NCBI GenBank assembly: GCA_023384105.1
Contig: JAHDXR010000015.1
Location: 1-64,000, forward strand
DNA length: 64,000 nucleotides
Origin: Hyphomonadaceae bacterium
GTDB taxonomy: Bacteria; Pseudomonadota; Alphaproteobacteria; Caulobacterales; Aquidulcibacteraceae
Reading direction: 5' to 3'
In this document: positions 16,333-24,852 of the stretch, one piece after another
How positions within the stretch are numbered: position 1 is the stretch's first letter
How the letters are laid out: the number at the start of each line of letters is the position of its first letter
Notes under the pieces: generated by a model
Told to the model about the DNA's origin: nothing
Database searches by the model: none
Seen by the model: the letters and a program-made list of their open reading frames with translations, nothing else
Position numbers and translations under genes: made by a program

Positions 16333-17088
16333 ATGTCACCTGCGGAGCGATTGCTGCAAGAATTGGGCGTAACCGACCCCAAGGAAATCGACTTGGAGGC
16401 GATAGCATTCCACGTCAAAGCGCGGGTCCGCTACCGCATGTTAGAAGGGTGCGAGGCGCGTATTGTCGGCAACGATCGCGAGGCGATCATCACAGTGAAC
16501 TCCACCAGCTCGGCGCGGCGCCAGAGATTTTCCATCGCACACGAATTGGGCCATTGGCACCATGACCGAGGGAAGTGTCTTGCGTGTCGCTTGGAGGATT
16601 ACCGTCCGAGTGAAACGCGCTCGCCGGAGCGGGTCGCTGACGGCTACGCCGCCGACTTATTGATGCCGTACTATCTCTTCCGGCCGCTTGCTCGCGAGAT
16701 CGGCAAGCCGAATTTCAAAACAGTGGCGGCGTTGGCTGAGACGTTCAAAACAAGCAAGGTCGCTACAGCCATTCGGTTGGTGGAGAGCAATCAGGCGCCT
16801 ACGATCCTCGTTTGTCACGGGCCAAATGGTCGGAAGTGGTTCACGCGCGCGCAGAGCGTGCCGAAGAAGTGGTTTCCGCAGGATGGTTTGAATAGCGACA
16901 GTTACGCCTTCGGGATTCAGTTTGGAAGCGGCTCGGATGATGCGACGCCGCACAAAATCGGCGCTGATGCGTGGTTTGATCGCCGCGATGCAGAGCGGTT
17001 TGAGGTGTTCGAGCAAACAATACGAATGAGCACCAACGAGACGTTGACCCTGCTGCAGATTAGCGATGCAAAGATGCTCGAAGACTGA
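16333..17088 (+). CDS. ImmA/IrrE family metallo-endopeptidase
   Basis: A 251-residue zinc peptidase. The HEXXH motif is HELGH (His70, Glu71, His74) in SIAHELGHWHHDRG, followed by a cluster (KCLACRLEDY) and ADGYAADLLMPYYLFRP, which supplies the third ligand region. The C-terminal half is a separate domain of about 110 residues that may sense a signal. Family members cleave repressors in mobile elements (ImmA) or in the DNA-damage response (IrrE/PprI). It is the last gene of the sigma operon, so its target is probably a neighbour in that operon. Confidence 0.87.
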   Translation: MSPAERLLQELGVTDPKEIDLEAIAFHVKARVRYRMLEGCEARIVGNDREAIITVNSTSSARRQRFSIAHELGHWHHDRGKCLACRLEDYRPSETRSPERVADGYAADLLMPYYLFRPLAREIGKPNFKTVAALAETFKTSKVATAIRLVESNQAPTILVCHGPNGRKWFTRAQSVPKKWFPQDGLNSDSYAFGIQFGSGSDDATPHKIGADAWFDRRDAERFEVFEQTIRMSTNETLTLLQISDAKMLED

Positions 17089-17106
17089 ACAGCGGCCGCA
17101 GCTACG

Positions 17107-17376
17107 CTAGCGTGGATGCGGGCACGCGCGCGGGCTCAAGAGAGATCCCTCTGCTACAAGAACATAGTCTCGCTTGTTCGTGTCAAAGACTCTTCCGCCT
17201 GCCGTGTTGGGGTTGGAACGACGAGTGCCGTATACGCGAAGGCGTGATCGGCAGTTTTGGCAATATGCCGTCTTATCATCCAGCACGCCATTCCAGCGGC
17301 CGATAGCGTGCCCTTTGGCGGTCAAAACGGATTCATATCGCTTGCGCAGCGCCAAATGTTCGGGAAATTTCGCCAT
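17107..17376 (-). CDS. Small protein with CxxC motif, unknown
   Basis: An 89-residue basic protein with KGHAIGRWNGVL, then YCQNCRSRLRVYG, a single CxxC that could bind zinc with the later C and H of the tail (SPRACPHPR). No family is recognised. The ATG at 17376 lies seven bases after the stop of the preceding small gene on the same strand, so the two form a short pair. It lies tail to tail with the ImmA gene. Whether it belongs to the defence block is unknown. Confidence 0.45.
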   Translation of the reverse strand: MAKFPEHLALRKRYESVLTAKGHAIGRWNGVLDDKTAYCQNCRSRLRVYGTRRSNPNTAGGRVFDTNKRDYVLVAEGSLLSPRACPHPR

Positions 17377-17383
17377 TGGCGCC

Positions 17384-17572
17384 TTAGCGGACGCCGCTCT
17401 TGCGCAGTTCCCAGCCGCGGTAAGCGACAAACACGTCGTCCGCGCGGATCGCGCATGGCGTCGGCGTCAAACCAGTTTCGCTAAGAAAGGCTGCCCACAA
17501 ATCGCTCTCCAGGAAGGCACCATCCGCGCCGCCTTTGTCGATCATCTGGTCCACAAGATCGAGCGCTGTCAT
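17384..17572 (-). CDS. Small acidic protein, unknown
   Basis: A 62-residue protein starting MTALDLVDQMIDKGGADGAF, with the central segment LWAAFLSETGLTPTPCAIRADDVFVAYRGWE. ATG 17572 is preferred over GTG 17581 because AGAGG lies eight bases before it. It directly precedes the CxxC-motif gene on the same strand. No family is recognised; the strand organisation and ribosome site support a real gene, but only moderately. Confidence 0.4.
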   Translation of the reverse strand: MTALDLVDQMIDKGGADGAFLESDLWAAFLSETGLTPTPCAIRADDVFVAYRGWELRKSGVR

Positions 17573-17691
17573 GAGAGCCACCTCTGAGTCGATAAGTGCT
17601 CAGCATTGATTAACAGTGCGTAAACGGCGTCGAGCGAGAACGTCGTAGCGAGGGATGCTGGCACCGCCGAAGCGACGCCAGCTCTCACGCC

Positions 17692-18033
17692 TCACGCCGC
17701 CTCAGCGGTTTCGGCCATGCCCTTGGAACGGACGTGGCCTTCGCCGGGATCAACGGCGACGAAGACCTTGCCGGTCCATTTGCCGGAAGCCTTGTCCTTC
17801 CAGCGGTCGTGACGAAGCTGGCCTGAGATGTCGGCGATGACGCCGGCGCGCATTGCCTTGGCCGCTGCGGCGGCCTTGGGGCAGTTGATCTCGACGGTGA
17901 AACGGTCGGCGCGTTCGCCGCTTGCCGCTTCGATCCAGAGCGAGACGATTTCGATGGAGCCATTGCGCACTTCGATGGTGCGGATCTTCGGTGCATCGAC
18001 GAGTTTGCCGAGAAGGGTGACGCGGTTGGTCAT
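17692..18033 (-). CDS. ssb: Single-stranded DNA-binding protein (element-encoded)
   Basis: A 113-residue OB-fold protein beginning MTNRVTLLGKLVDAPKIRTIE, with SLWIEAASGERADRFTVEI and GQLRHDRWKD, the usual SSB core strands. It lacks the long glycine-rich linker and acidic tail of the main bacterial SSB, as is common for plasmid and ICE copies. It would coat the transferred strand in the recipient. It is the last of three minus-strand genes (ParB, ArdC-like, SSB) that look like an establishment and maintenance set. Confidence 0.85.
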   Translation of the reverse strand: MTNRVTLLGKLVDAPKIRTIEVRNGSIEIVSLWIEAASGERADRFTVEINCPKAAAAAKAMRAGVIADISGQLRHDRWKDKASGKWTGKVFVAVDPGEGHVRSKGMAETAEAA

Positions 18034-18297
18034 GAGAAGAACTCCTGTGAGCGTTCCCGGTTGGTCCGGGGCCGCGGGGCTCGCCCGCGACGGCGCTTAA
18101 AGCGCCCGGCCATTGAGGCGGGACGCGCAAGGTGAAAATGGTGGGGCCCGCGTCCGCGCGGCACGCGCGGACCGAAGCCCGTGACCACGGGGCGGGGAGA
18201 CGATTTTCTCCTTGCGCGTCTCGCCGGCCGGGCGGTCATGGCGACGGCGTGGGCGAGCTTTGCGGCGCTGGCTGTCGGAGTGAGCGGAGTTAGCTGC
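18034..18297. other. Leader region with GC-rich hairpin
   Basis: No gene is supported. A perfect hairpin GTCCGCGC-GGCAC-GCGCGGAC lies at 18152-18172, between the ArdC-like gene and ssb, with no T-run after it. It could be an attenuator, a weak terminator of the upstream gene, or a structured leader of ssb. Confidence 0.35.
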
Positions 18298-19242
18298 TCA
18301 AGCCGAGCATGCCAGATTGTCGGCTTCGTTGTCCTGATGAGACGTTCTGCTCACAGGTGCGCCAGCTTTGTCCAAGAGCCAATCGACTGCGGTCTGTGCC
18401 TGTGCGGCCGCTGACAGGAATGCGCGCTTGTCGTCCTTAAGCAGCTTCATCCAATGGCCGACGTAGGAGGCGTGATCGCTGAGGTGGTCTGGCGGCAAGC
18501 CAAGATGCGCGCCAAGGATTGATGCGCCAATCTCGGCGACAAGTTCTTCCGCCGCGAGCGCATGCGCGCTGAAGCGCTTGGACATATCGCGTCCGACGCG
18601 ATGGTCTGCGCCGGTGGCATGCACGGCTTCATGATTCAAAGTAGCGGCGTAATGGTCCGCTGAATCGAACGCGGCCAGCGGCGGCATACCGATCACATCC
18701 TTGGACGGAATGTAACAGGCGATGTCCTGGGTCAGGATGCGTTTGATGTCGAGCTTTGCGAACCAGGCTTCATGCTCGGCGATTGGAAGAATGTCAGCCG
18801 CGGAGGGCGCTGGGAAAAACCGCTCTGGCAATCCTTCAATTTGCTCTGCGTTGAACGCAGTGAAGAACTTCAAGAACCGGAAGCTATCCTCCACCTTCTC
18901 GCCGGCGCCGTTATCGCGCGTCTTCTTGGCCTGGCCGTAAAACACCACCATTTCGCCGCGCTCGCCCTTGCGAACATGAGCGCCGATCTGGTTCGCCTGG
19001 CGCAGCGTGATCCAATAGGGCGAGGCGTAACCCTGCGCGACGGCGGCGCTCCACAACATGATGACGTTCACGCCGCGATAATTTTCCCCGGTTGCGCGGC
19101 GTGGCAACGCCAAGCCCGTGCGCGCGCCATCCCAAGGTTTGCGCCATGGCATGACGCCGCGCTCCAGTTCGGCGAGGATCTTCGTGGTGATTTCCAATGC
19201 GATGTCCCGGCGTTGACCGGCGACGTTTGTATGAAGTGTCAT
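18298..19242 (-). CDS. ArdC-like antirestriction protein with zincin domain
   Basis: A 314-residue protein. The N-terminal ssDNA-binding part starts MTLHTNVAGQRRDIALEITT and has LERGVMPWRKPWDG and NYRGVNVIMLW; the C-terminal zincin-like domain has LNHEAVHATGADHR, with HExxH zinc ligands, followed by EELVAEIGASILGAHLG. This is the ArdC/TraC-primase-like pattern found in conjugative elements, where it protects incoming ssDNA from host restriction. ATG 19242 was chosen because it fits the family start; a longer frame upstream would run into the ParB region. It forms a cluster with ParB and SSB. Confidence 0.87.
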   Translation of the reverse strand: MTLHTNVAGQRRDIALEITTKILAELERGVMPWRKPWDGARTGLALPRRATGENYRGVNVIMLWSAAVAQGYASPYWITLRQANQIGAHVRKGERGEMVVFYGQAKKTRDNGAGEKVEDSFRFLKFFTAFNAEQIEGLPERFFPAPSAADILPIAEHEAWFAKLDIKRILTQDIACYIPSKDVIGMPPLAAFDSADHYAATLNHEAVHATGADHRVGRDMSKRFSAHALAAEELVAEIGASILGAHLGLPPDHLSDHASYVGHWMKLLKDDKRAFLSAAAQAQTAVDWLLDKAGAPVSRTSHQDNEADNLACSA

Positions 19243-19315
19243 GAGTTGCGTGCTCCGAAAACAAAAGCGCCGCCGGTGGTCCGGCGGCGCAGAGGATTGA
19301 GAGAGGCGGTGGGGA

Positions 19316-21238
19316 TCAGGCGGCGTCGGCTTCGGCGAGCGCCTTTTTCCCGGCTGACGTGACGACCAACGCACCGGAGCGCGGCGGCGTGATCAGAACA
19401 TCTGGCAGCCAGTCTTTGAGTTGGCGAAGCGCCACGCGGGCGAGGTCGGCGCGTTTCATCTTGGTGAACGCGGCGATCTTGGGCTTGCGCGCTCGCTCCG
19501 AGAGCTTGGCCATGGCCGGCGCGGTTGAAAGCGCTTCAAGTGTGTATGCTTTGGGCGCCTTCTCCCAAAACTCGCTGGACGCCTCCCAATAGCGGCTCAT
19601 GTTGAGATCAAGCACGGCCGCGAGCTCGTCCGCGATCGTTTGCGTGCGGTCCGCTGCAGGCGAAGCGCCATCATGCGTGACATCGACGGCCTCTGCGATG
19701 AAGAGGGCGAGCAGTTCGATTAGCTTTTCGGCTGGCTCGCTTGCAAGCTGGGCGAGGTCCGCGTCCGCATAAGCGGTGGATGCTTCCGCGCGCGCTTGTT
19801 CGAAGCGATCCTCGTCATCGAAGCCGACAGGCGAGATTGCGATCGCCAGCCCCGGCACATCGGTGCGCGCCGTGCTGCGTCGGATGAGAGCCCGCACCGA
19901 CAATGCGAGTGCGACATGCGGCCGGGCGGAGAGTTCAGCGCGCAGCGCGCGGGTACGGGCCGTGGTCAGTTTTTCTACCAGCGATTTCGGCAAGGCCGGC
20001 GATTTCGTGTCTGTTTCAATCGAGGAATCGCTTGCGTTGGCCGCAACGTCGGACTCGACGGAGCGCAGCTTGCGGATTGCCTTGAGATCGCCGCGTCTGA
20101 TGAGGCCGCGGGTGATGATGGGTTCGCCATTGCGGTCGATGGTGACGACAGCGCCGGCGTGCGCCATTTCGGCCTTGTCCCAGCTCTGGTGCGATGCTCG
20201 CAACGCATCGAGCCGCGTCTCCGCCGCGTCGCGCGTCGTCCACAGCACCTCATTGTCGGAATCGGATTCAAGCTCATTGTCGAGCGTTTCGATTTCGGTT
20301 TCGAGGTCAGCGATCGCCTCGCTCTCTTCTTGCGTCAGCGGACGCGTGCGCGGGCGCACGCGCTCGCTCGCGCAGCCCTCGAATTGCCCGTGATGCAATT
20401 GCGCCTCGACCCACGCCCAGCCTTCGGCGGCTAAAGTTTCGCGCATCTCTTCGATGCGCTCGGCCGCCAGACGCTGCAAGAGTTCGCCATCTTCAAGGAA
20501 GGCGACCTCATCCTCAAACAGGTCGCGAACGATGCGGCCACCGGCTGCTTCATAAGCCTCCAGACCAACAAACCGGGCCAGCCGGTCAGTTGCAGGCGCG
20601 CGCCCGCCTGAAAGCGCGTTGCGGATGCTTGGCGCGTGCGTGATCGGCTTCGGGACTTGCTTGAATAGCCGCTCCTGGGCGCCGTGATCGTCGGTGAGGC
20701 AGAACGCGCGCGCGACATCGAGCGTGAGCTCGCCCTTGCGATAGGCGGTGCGGATCTTTGGTGAAAGGCGTCCCAGAGCAAGGCGCTGTTCGACGTGTCG
20801 CACGCTGGCGCCGAAACGCTCGGCAATGGATTCGACACTCATGCCGTCATCGACGAGGCGTGCGAAGGCTTCCATTTCGTCCATGGCGTTCATGGCGACG
20901 CGCTGGACGTTTTCGGCGAGCGATGCCTCAGCGCTCAGTTCGGGTTCGATGATGGTGCAGGGTACGGAAAAATCGCGCGCCAGCCTGCCTTGCTTGATGA
21001 GAAGCCGGAGCGCCGCCAGACGGCGCGATCCCGCGACGACGGCGTAGCGGCCATCTTCCGCACGCACCACCGAGAGATTTTGGAGAAGGCCATGCGCGGC
21101 GATCGAAGCGGCGAGCGCCTCGATGTCCGCGCGCTTGTCGGTGCGGCGCACATTATCTTCATGCACGACGAGTTTGCTGACCGGGACGAAACAGGCGCGT
21201 TGCGTCTCCGTGCTGGTGTCGAGAGTTTCGGTTGTCAT
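19316..21238 (-). CDS. Large ParB/RepB/Spo0J family protein
   Basis: A 640-residue ParB-family protein. The N-terminal CTPase/DNA-binding part is clear: VSKLVVHEDNVRRTDK, then GLLQNLSVVR, AGSRRLAALR and ENVQRVAM, followed by a helix-turn-helix (MSVESIAERFGASVRHVEQRL). The long C-terminal region is acidic and helical, with a coiled-coil-like segment near 305-335 rich in Glu and Asp. No ParA gene is seen next to it. Such large ParB-like proteins are common in this ICE type and may help to stabilise or regulate it rather than to partition it. Confidence 0.88.
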   Translation of the reverse strand: MTTETLDTSTETQRACFVPVSKLVVHEDNVRRTDKRADIEALAASIAAHGLLQNLSVVRAEDGRYAVVAGSRRLAALRLLIKQGRLARDFSVPCTIIEPELSAEASLAENVQRVAMNAMDEMEAFARLVDDGMSVESIAERFGASVRHVEQRLALGRLSPKIRTAYRKGELTLDVARAFCLTDDHGAQERLFKQVPKPITHAPSIRNALSGGRAPATDRLARFVGLEAYEAAGGRIVRDLFEDEVAFLEDGELLQRLAAERIEEMRETLAAEGWAWVEAQLHHGQFEGCASERVRPRTRPLTQEESEAIADLETEIETLDNELESDSDNEVLWTTRDAAETRLDALRASHQSWDKAEMAHAGAVVTIDRNGEPIITRGLIRRGDLKAIRKLRSVESDVAANASDSSIETDTKSPALPKSLVEKLTTARTRALRAELSARPHVALALSVRALIRRSTARTDVPGLAIAISPVGFDDEDRFEQARAEASTAYADADLAQLASEPAEKLIELLALFIAEAVDVTHDGASPAADRTQTIADELAAVLDLNMSRYWEASSEFWEKAPKAYTLEALSTAPAMAKLSERARKPKIAAFTKMKRADLARVALRQLKDWLPDVLITPPRSGALVVTSAGKKALAEADAA

Positions 21239-21538
21239 GGGATCGCTCCAGAAGGTGAGCGGCGGACGCCACGGTCCGCCGGGGCCGCGCGTCGCGACCT
21301 CTTCCTCTTGGCCCGCGCCTGAAGCCGGCCGGGTCGAGGGCTTCAGAGCGTCAGCGTCCCTCGACGCGGGCGGCTGCGCGGGCGATGTGCGTTGGTCGCG
21401 GCGCGTGGCCCCGGCTGATTCGGGTCAGGGCCTCAGCAGCGAGCGGGTGGCCCTCACCCAAGACTCAACCGAAAGTGGGCGCCGTGGGGACGTGATGATG
21501 GCGTGCGCGCTGACCGAACACTTGGGCAGGGTAGAAGC
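21239..21538. other. Intergenic region between divergent parB-like and Lrp-type genes
   Basis: About 300 bases of very GC-rich DNA. It should contain the promoters of the two divergent genes. I see no clear -35/-10 pair, no long inverted repeat and no convincing short gene. Confidence 0.35.
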
Positions 21539-22066
21539 GTGAGCGGGCGGCGGTCGCATACGCCGCCGCTGTACGCGCCGAACGGGGCGCGCCTTGATGA
21601 TGTCGATTTGGAGCTGCTCCGCCGCTTGAAGGCGGACGCACGCATACAGAATCAAACGCTCGCACGCGCGTTGGGTTTGTCGCCAAGCGGATGCTTGAAG
21701 CGCGTCCGCCGCCTGGAGGAGGCCGGCGCGATCAAGGCTTACGTCGCGATCGCGGAAGAGAGCATGTTTGCTTCGTGGTCGATGCTGTGGGTAAGCGTCA
21801 AATTACGCCGCCGGGCGCACAAGCGGCGCGAGGACTTCGAAGCGGTGTTGTGCGGGACGCCGGAAGTGATTGAGGCGCACAGCGTCGCTGGCCGCTTCGA
21901 CTATATCCTGAAGGCGGCCTTGCCGTCGGTATCGGGCTGGGATGCGTTGCGCCAGCGTCTCGATCCCGAGAACGCGTTCATTAAATCCGTCGACGTCGTT
22001 CCCGGATTGCGGACCGCGAAGGCGAAAAGCCCGCATCCGCTGCTCCGTTTAAGCGAACGAACCTAG
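21539..22066 (+). CDS. Lrp/AsnC family transcriptional regulator
   Basis: A 175-residue regulator. The N-terminal winged helix-turn-helix has LDDVDLELLRRLKADARIQN, TLARALGLSPSGCLKRVRRLEEAG, and the C-terminal RAM-type domain has SWSMLWVSVKLRRR and GRFDYILKAALPSVSGW. GTG 21539 is used; an ATG at 21503 in the same frame is an alternative with a less family-like extension. It stands 330 bases before traG on the same strand, so it is a good candidate to control transfer genes in response to a small molecule. Confidence 0.83.
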   Translation: MSGRRSHTPPLYAPNGARLDDVDLELLRRLKADARIQNQTLARALGLSPSGCLKRVRRLEEAGAIKAYVAIAEESMFASWSMLWVSVKLRRRAHKRREDFEAVLCGTPEVIEAHSVAGRFDYILKAALPSVSGWDALRQRLDPENAFIKSVDVVPGLRTAKAKSPHPLLRLSERT

Positions 22067-22395
22067 CGCGGTTCGGTCTCCCGGTCGTGAGCGCGCCGCC
22101 GAGCGCGTCCGCGCAACTCACCACACGCGCTTATTCCACACGATGCGCACCGTGCGTTTGCGGCTGCGCCGAGACGCCGCAGTGGAGAACGGCGATGCGC
22201 ATCGGTGCATCCCTGTGTGCATTGAATGCGCATTCCGCCGTCAGTGCGTGAACCAGATGCACCCCTTATGCTCTGTCATAGCTTTGGCTGCATGCACGCA
22301 ATGCGCGCATCGGATTCACGCGGCCGCGATGTCAGCATGACCCTTCCTCTACTGGCGCGGGAAAGGCTTGCGCTGTCGGTCGAGGCCTTTCGCTC
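22067..22395. other. Non-coding region upstream of traG with relaxase-region repeat
   Basis: No gene is supported in these 329 bases. GCACCGTGCGTTTGCG (22147-22162) matches, with one change, the right arm of the inverted repeat in front of the relaxase (5948-5963). Further TGCGCA/GTGCATT-type words follow up to about 22260. The region probably contains the traG/trb promoter and a shared binding site. Confidence 0.4.
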
Positions 22396-24396
22396 ATGCG
22401 GCGGATTTGGTTCGCATTGCTGGGTTCGGCGCTGATCGCGCTCACCGGGCTTTGGCTCGCCACCGCCTTCATTGCCGATGTGTTCTCGCATCAGCGCGCG
22501 CTTGGCGCGCCGCTTCTGATGCTCGGCGAAACGCCACTCTATGCGCCCTGGGCAATTCTAGCCTGGACCAGCGCGCATGCGGAGGACTTTCCGAAGCCCT
22601 TCTCGGTGGCGCGCTTTATCGTGTTCGGCGCCTTCGTGCTCGCGCTCTTGCCGGTGGTTGTCGCCGCGCGTGGCAAGCTCGGCGTCAAGCCGTTCGGCGC
22701 CAAAGCGTGGGGCCTGTCCGACGATGTGAAGGCCGCCGGGCTCTTTGCCGATACCGGCACGGTGCTCGGAAAGTTCGGGCGCGAGATTCTTTGCTTCGAT
22801 GGGCCTGAGCATCAGCTTCTCATAGGCGCGTCTCGCTCCGGCAAGGGCAGAGGCCAGGTCGTGCCCACACTTCTGGCGTGGCCGCATTCCGCACTCGTGC
22901 TCGATGTCAAAGGCGAACTCGCCGACGGCGATGCGCGCCATCGCTTTCCGGGTACGGCGGGCTTTCGCGAAAGCCTGGGGCCGGTGCTGCGCCTCGCGCC
23001 CACGCGGTTGGATTCAGCCTCGTTCAATCCGCTTCACGAAGTGCGCAAGGGGCCGAACGAAGTCCGTGACGTCCAGAACATTGTTGAGATCCTCGTCGAT
23101 CCGCAGGGCGATGGCCGACATCAGGATTTCTGGGACCGTTCAGCCAAGACGATCCTCGTCGGCGTCATTCTGCATGTGCTCTATGCCGAACCGCCGGAGC
23201 GCAAGACGCTGGCCGTGGTGCGCGAGAAGTTACGCGACCTCGATGCGACCGCGCAGCAGATGAAATCGACCCTGCATCGGCTCAATTCCACGACTAACCA
23301 ACCTGAAGTGCATCCCGAAGTGTTGCACGCGGCGGAATCGTTTCTAGCCGGCGAGGAGCGTCTGCAGAGCGGGGTGAAGGCGACGGCGGAGAGTTTCTTC
23401 GGCCTGTTCGCCGATGAAATCGTCGCACGCAACACAGCGACCTCCGACTTTCGCATCGGCGACCTGATGTGCGGACCGAAGCCGGTCACACTTTATTTGC
23501 AGCCGCCGCCATCGGACGCGCTGCGGCTCATGCCGTTCCTGCGCCTTGTCATCAATCAGTTTGCCCGCGCGCTGATGGAGCATCAGGAGCAGGACGCGCA
23601 AGGGCGCGCCAAGCGCCACCGCCTCATCTTGGTGCTCGACGAGTTTCCCATGCTCGGCCGCATGCCCTTCTTCGAAACGATGATGGGCGCGATGGCGGGC
23701 TATGGCCTGAAGGCCTTCTTGGTCACGCAAAGCCTCAACCATCTGACCAAGGCTTATGGCCGTGAGAATGTCATTCTCGACAACGTCCATGTCGTCACCG
23801 CGTTTTCCGCCGCCGACAACGACACCGCCAAGCGCATTGCAGAGATGGCCGGTGAAGTCTGGGAATTGCGTGAGAGCGAGACGCACACGCGGCCGAGATC
23901 AATCCTCGGATGGCGCAAGGGGTCGACGACGATCCGCGAGGAGCGCCGGCCGCTGCTTCTGCCTGCCGATGTCCGGTCATTGCCGCGCGATGAAGAACTT
24001 ATCTTCGTCGCCGGCGCCAAACCGATCCGCGCGAAGAAGCTCAAATTCGACCAGGAGGGCGTCTTTGTGGAGCGCCTTCGTCCCGCATCGAACCAGCGTC
24101 CAACGCTTACGACGACACACGATTGGGCAAGTGTGCGTCCGCTGGGGATCATTCCGCAGGTGATCAAAGCGCCGAAGGCCAAGCCCGCCATGTCGCAGCC
24201 GCTCGCGGCGCAACCCGATCTCTTTGCGCAGGCCGCCACGCGGCAAACCAAAATCTCCGACGCCGCCATGGCCGCATTTCGTGACGCGGACGGAGTGGCG
24301 TTGCCGCATCCGGCGAGCGTCGCGCCGCCGCCTGCGGCGGCCGAGGCGCCTCCCGCCGAAACGCCGCGGCGTCGGCGACAGGCCAAGGGGATCTGA
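22396..24396 (+). CDS. traG: VirD4/TraG-type coupling protein
   Basis: A 666-residue inner-membrane ATPase that links the relaxosome to the secretion channel. Two N-terminal membrane segments (about residues 5-27 and 75-92) are followed by Walker A IGASRSGKGRGQ (near 141), FWDRSAKTILVG, and Walker B LVLDEFPMLGRM. The C-terminal 80 residues are Pro/Ala-rich and end in a basic tail, likely a substrate-contact or disordered region. It opens the run traG-copG-trbBCDEJLFGI, all on + with gaps of a few bases, typical of P-type conjugative islands. Confidence 0.95.
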   Translation: MRRIWFALLGSALIALTGLWLATAFIADVFSHQRALGAPLLMLGETPLYAPWAILAWTSAHAEDFPKPFSVARFIVFGAFVLALLPVVVAARGKLGVKPFGAKAWGLSDDVKAAGLFADTGTVLGKFGREILCFDGPEHQLLIGASRSGKGRGQVVPTLLAWPHSALVLDVKGELADGDARHRFPGTAGFRESLGPVLRLAPTRLDSASFNPLHEVRKGPNEVRDVQNIVEILVDPQGDGRHQDFWDRSAKTILVGVILHVLYAEPPERKTLAVVREKLRDLDATAQQMKSTLHRLNSTTNQPEVHPEVLHAAESFLAGEERLQSGVKATAESFFGLFADEIVARNTATSDFRIGDLMCGPKPVTLYLQPPPSDALRLMPFLRLVINQFARALMEHQEQDAQGRAKRHRLILVLDEFPMLGRMPFFETMMGAMAGYGLKAFLVTQSLNHLTKAYGRENVILDNVHVVTAFSAADNDTAKRIAEMAGEVWELRESETHTRPRSILGWRKGSTTIREERRPLLLPADVRSLPRDEELIFVAGAKPIRAKKLKFDQEGVFVERLRPASNQRPTLTTTHDWASVRPLGIIPQVIKAPKAKPAMSQPLAAQPDLFAQAATRQTKISDAAMAAFRDADGVALPHPASVAPPPAAAEAPPAETPRRRRQAKGI

Positions 24397-24399
24397 GCG

Positions 24400-24852
24400 A
24401 TGGCCGCGCGCAAGCTCACTGTCTATCTGCCGCCAAACCTCGACGCCAAGGTGCGTAAGGTGGCGCGCGACCAGCACCGCTCGGAATCGAGCATCGTTCT
24501 TGAGGCGCTGAAAGCGCGGCTTGAGCGCGGCGAGACCACCAACGCCGTCATCGAGGAAAGCGCGCGCCGTCAGCTCTCCCGCGTCGATGCGCGGCTGGAG
24601 AAAGTGATCGGCGAAGGTCTCATTCTCAAGGAAATCGTTCTGCTCTTTGTTCGTGTCTGGCTGGAGCACAACCCGCCGATTGACGAGCATCTTGAAGAAG
24701 ACGCCGCCGCCAGCGCCGAGGCGCGCTTCGAACGCTTCCTCGATTTCGTTGCGCAGGCGTTGGCGCCTGGAAAATCACTCGGCGCGGCGTTTTCGCTGGA
24801 GTCCGCAGAGGCTGTAGCCGTCGTTGACCACAATGGGGAGGCGAGGGCGTGA
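24400..24852 (+). CDS. CopG-type ribbon-helix-helix protein of the trb operon
   Basis: A 150-residue protein whose first 45 residues form a ribbon-helix-helix (ARKLTVYLPPNLDAKVRKVA, then SESSIVLEALKARLERG). The rest is helical and acidic with a hydrophobic stretch (LILKEIVLLFVRVWL). A gene of this type regularly stands between traG and trbB in trb-type ICEs, where it probably regulates the operon or assists the coupling protein. Its stop overlaps the GTG start of trbB. Confidence 0.82.
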   Translation: MAARKLTVYLPPNLDAKVRKVARDQHRSESSIVLEALKARLERGETTNAVIEESARRQLSRVDARLEKVIGEGLILKEIVLLFVRVWLEHNPPIDEHLEEDAAASAEARFERFLDFVAQALAPGKSLGAAFSLESAEAVAVVDHNGEARA

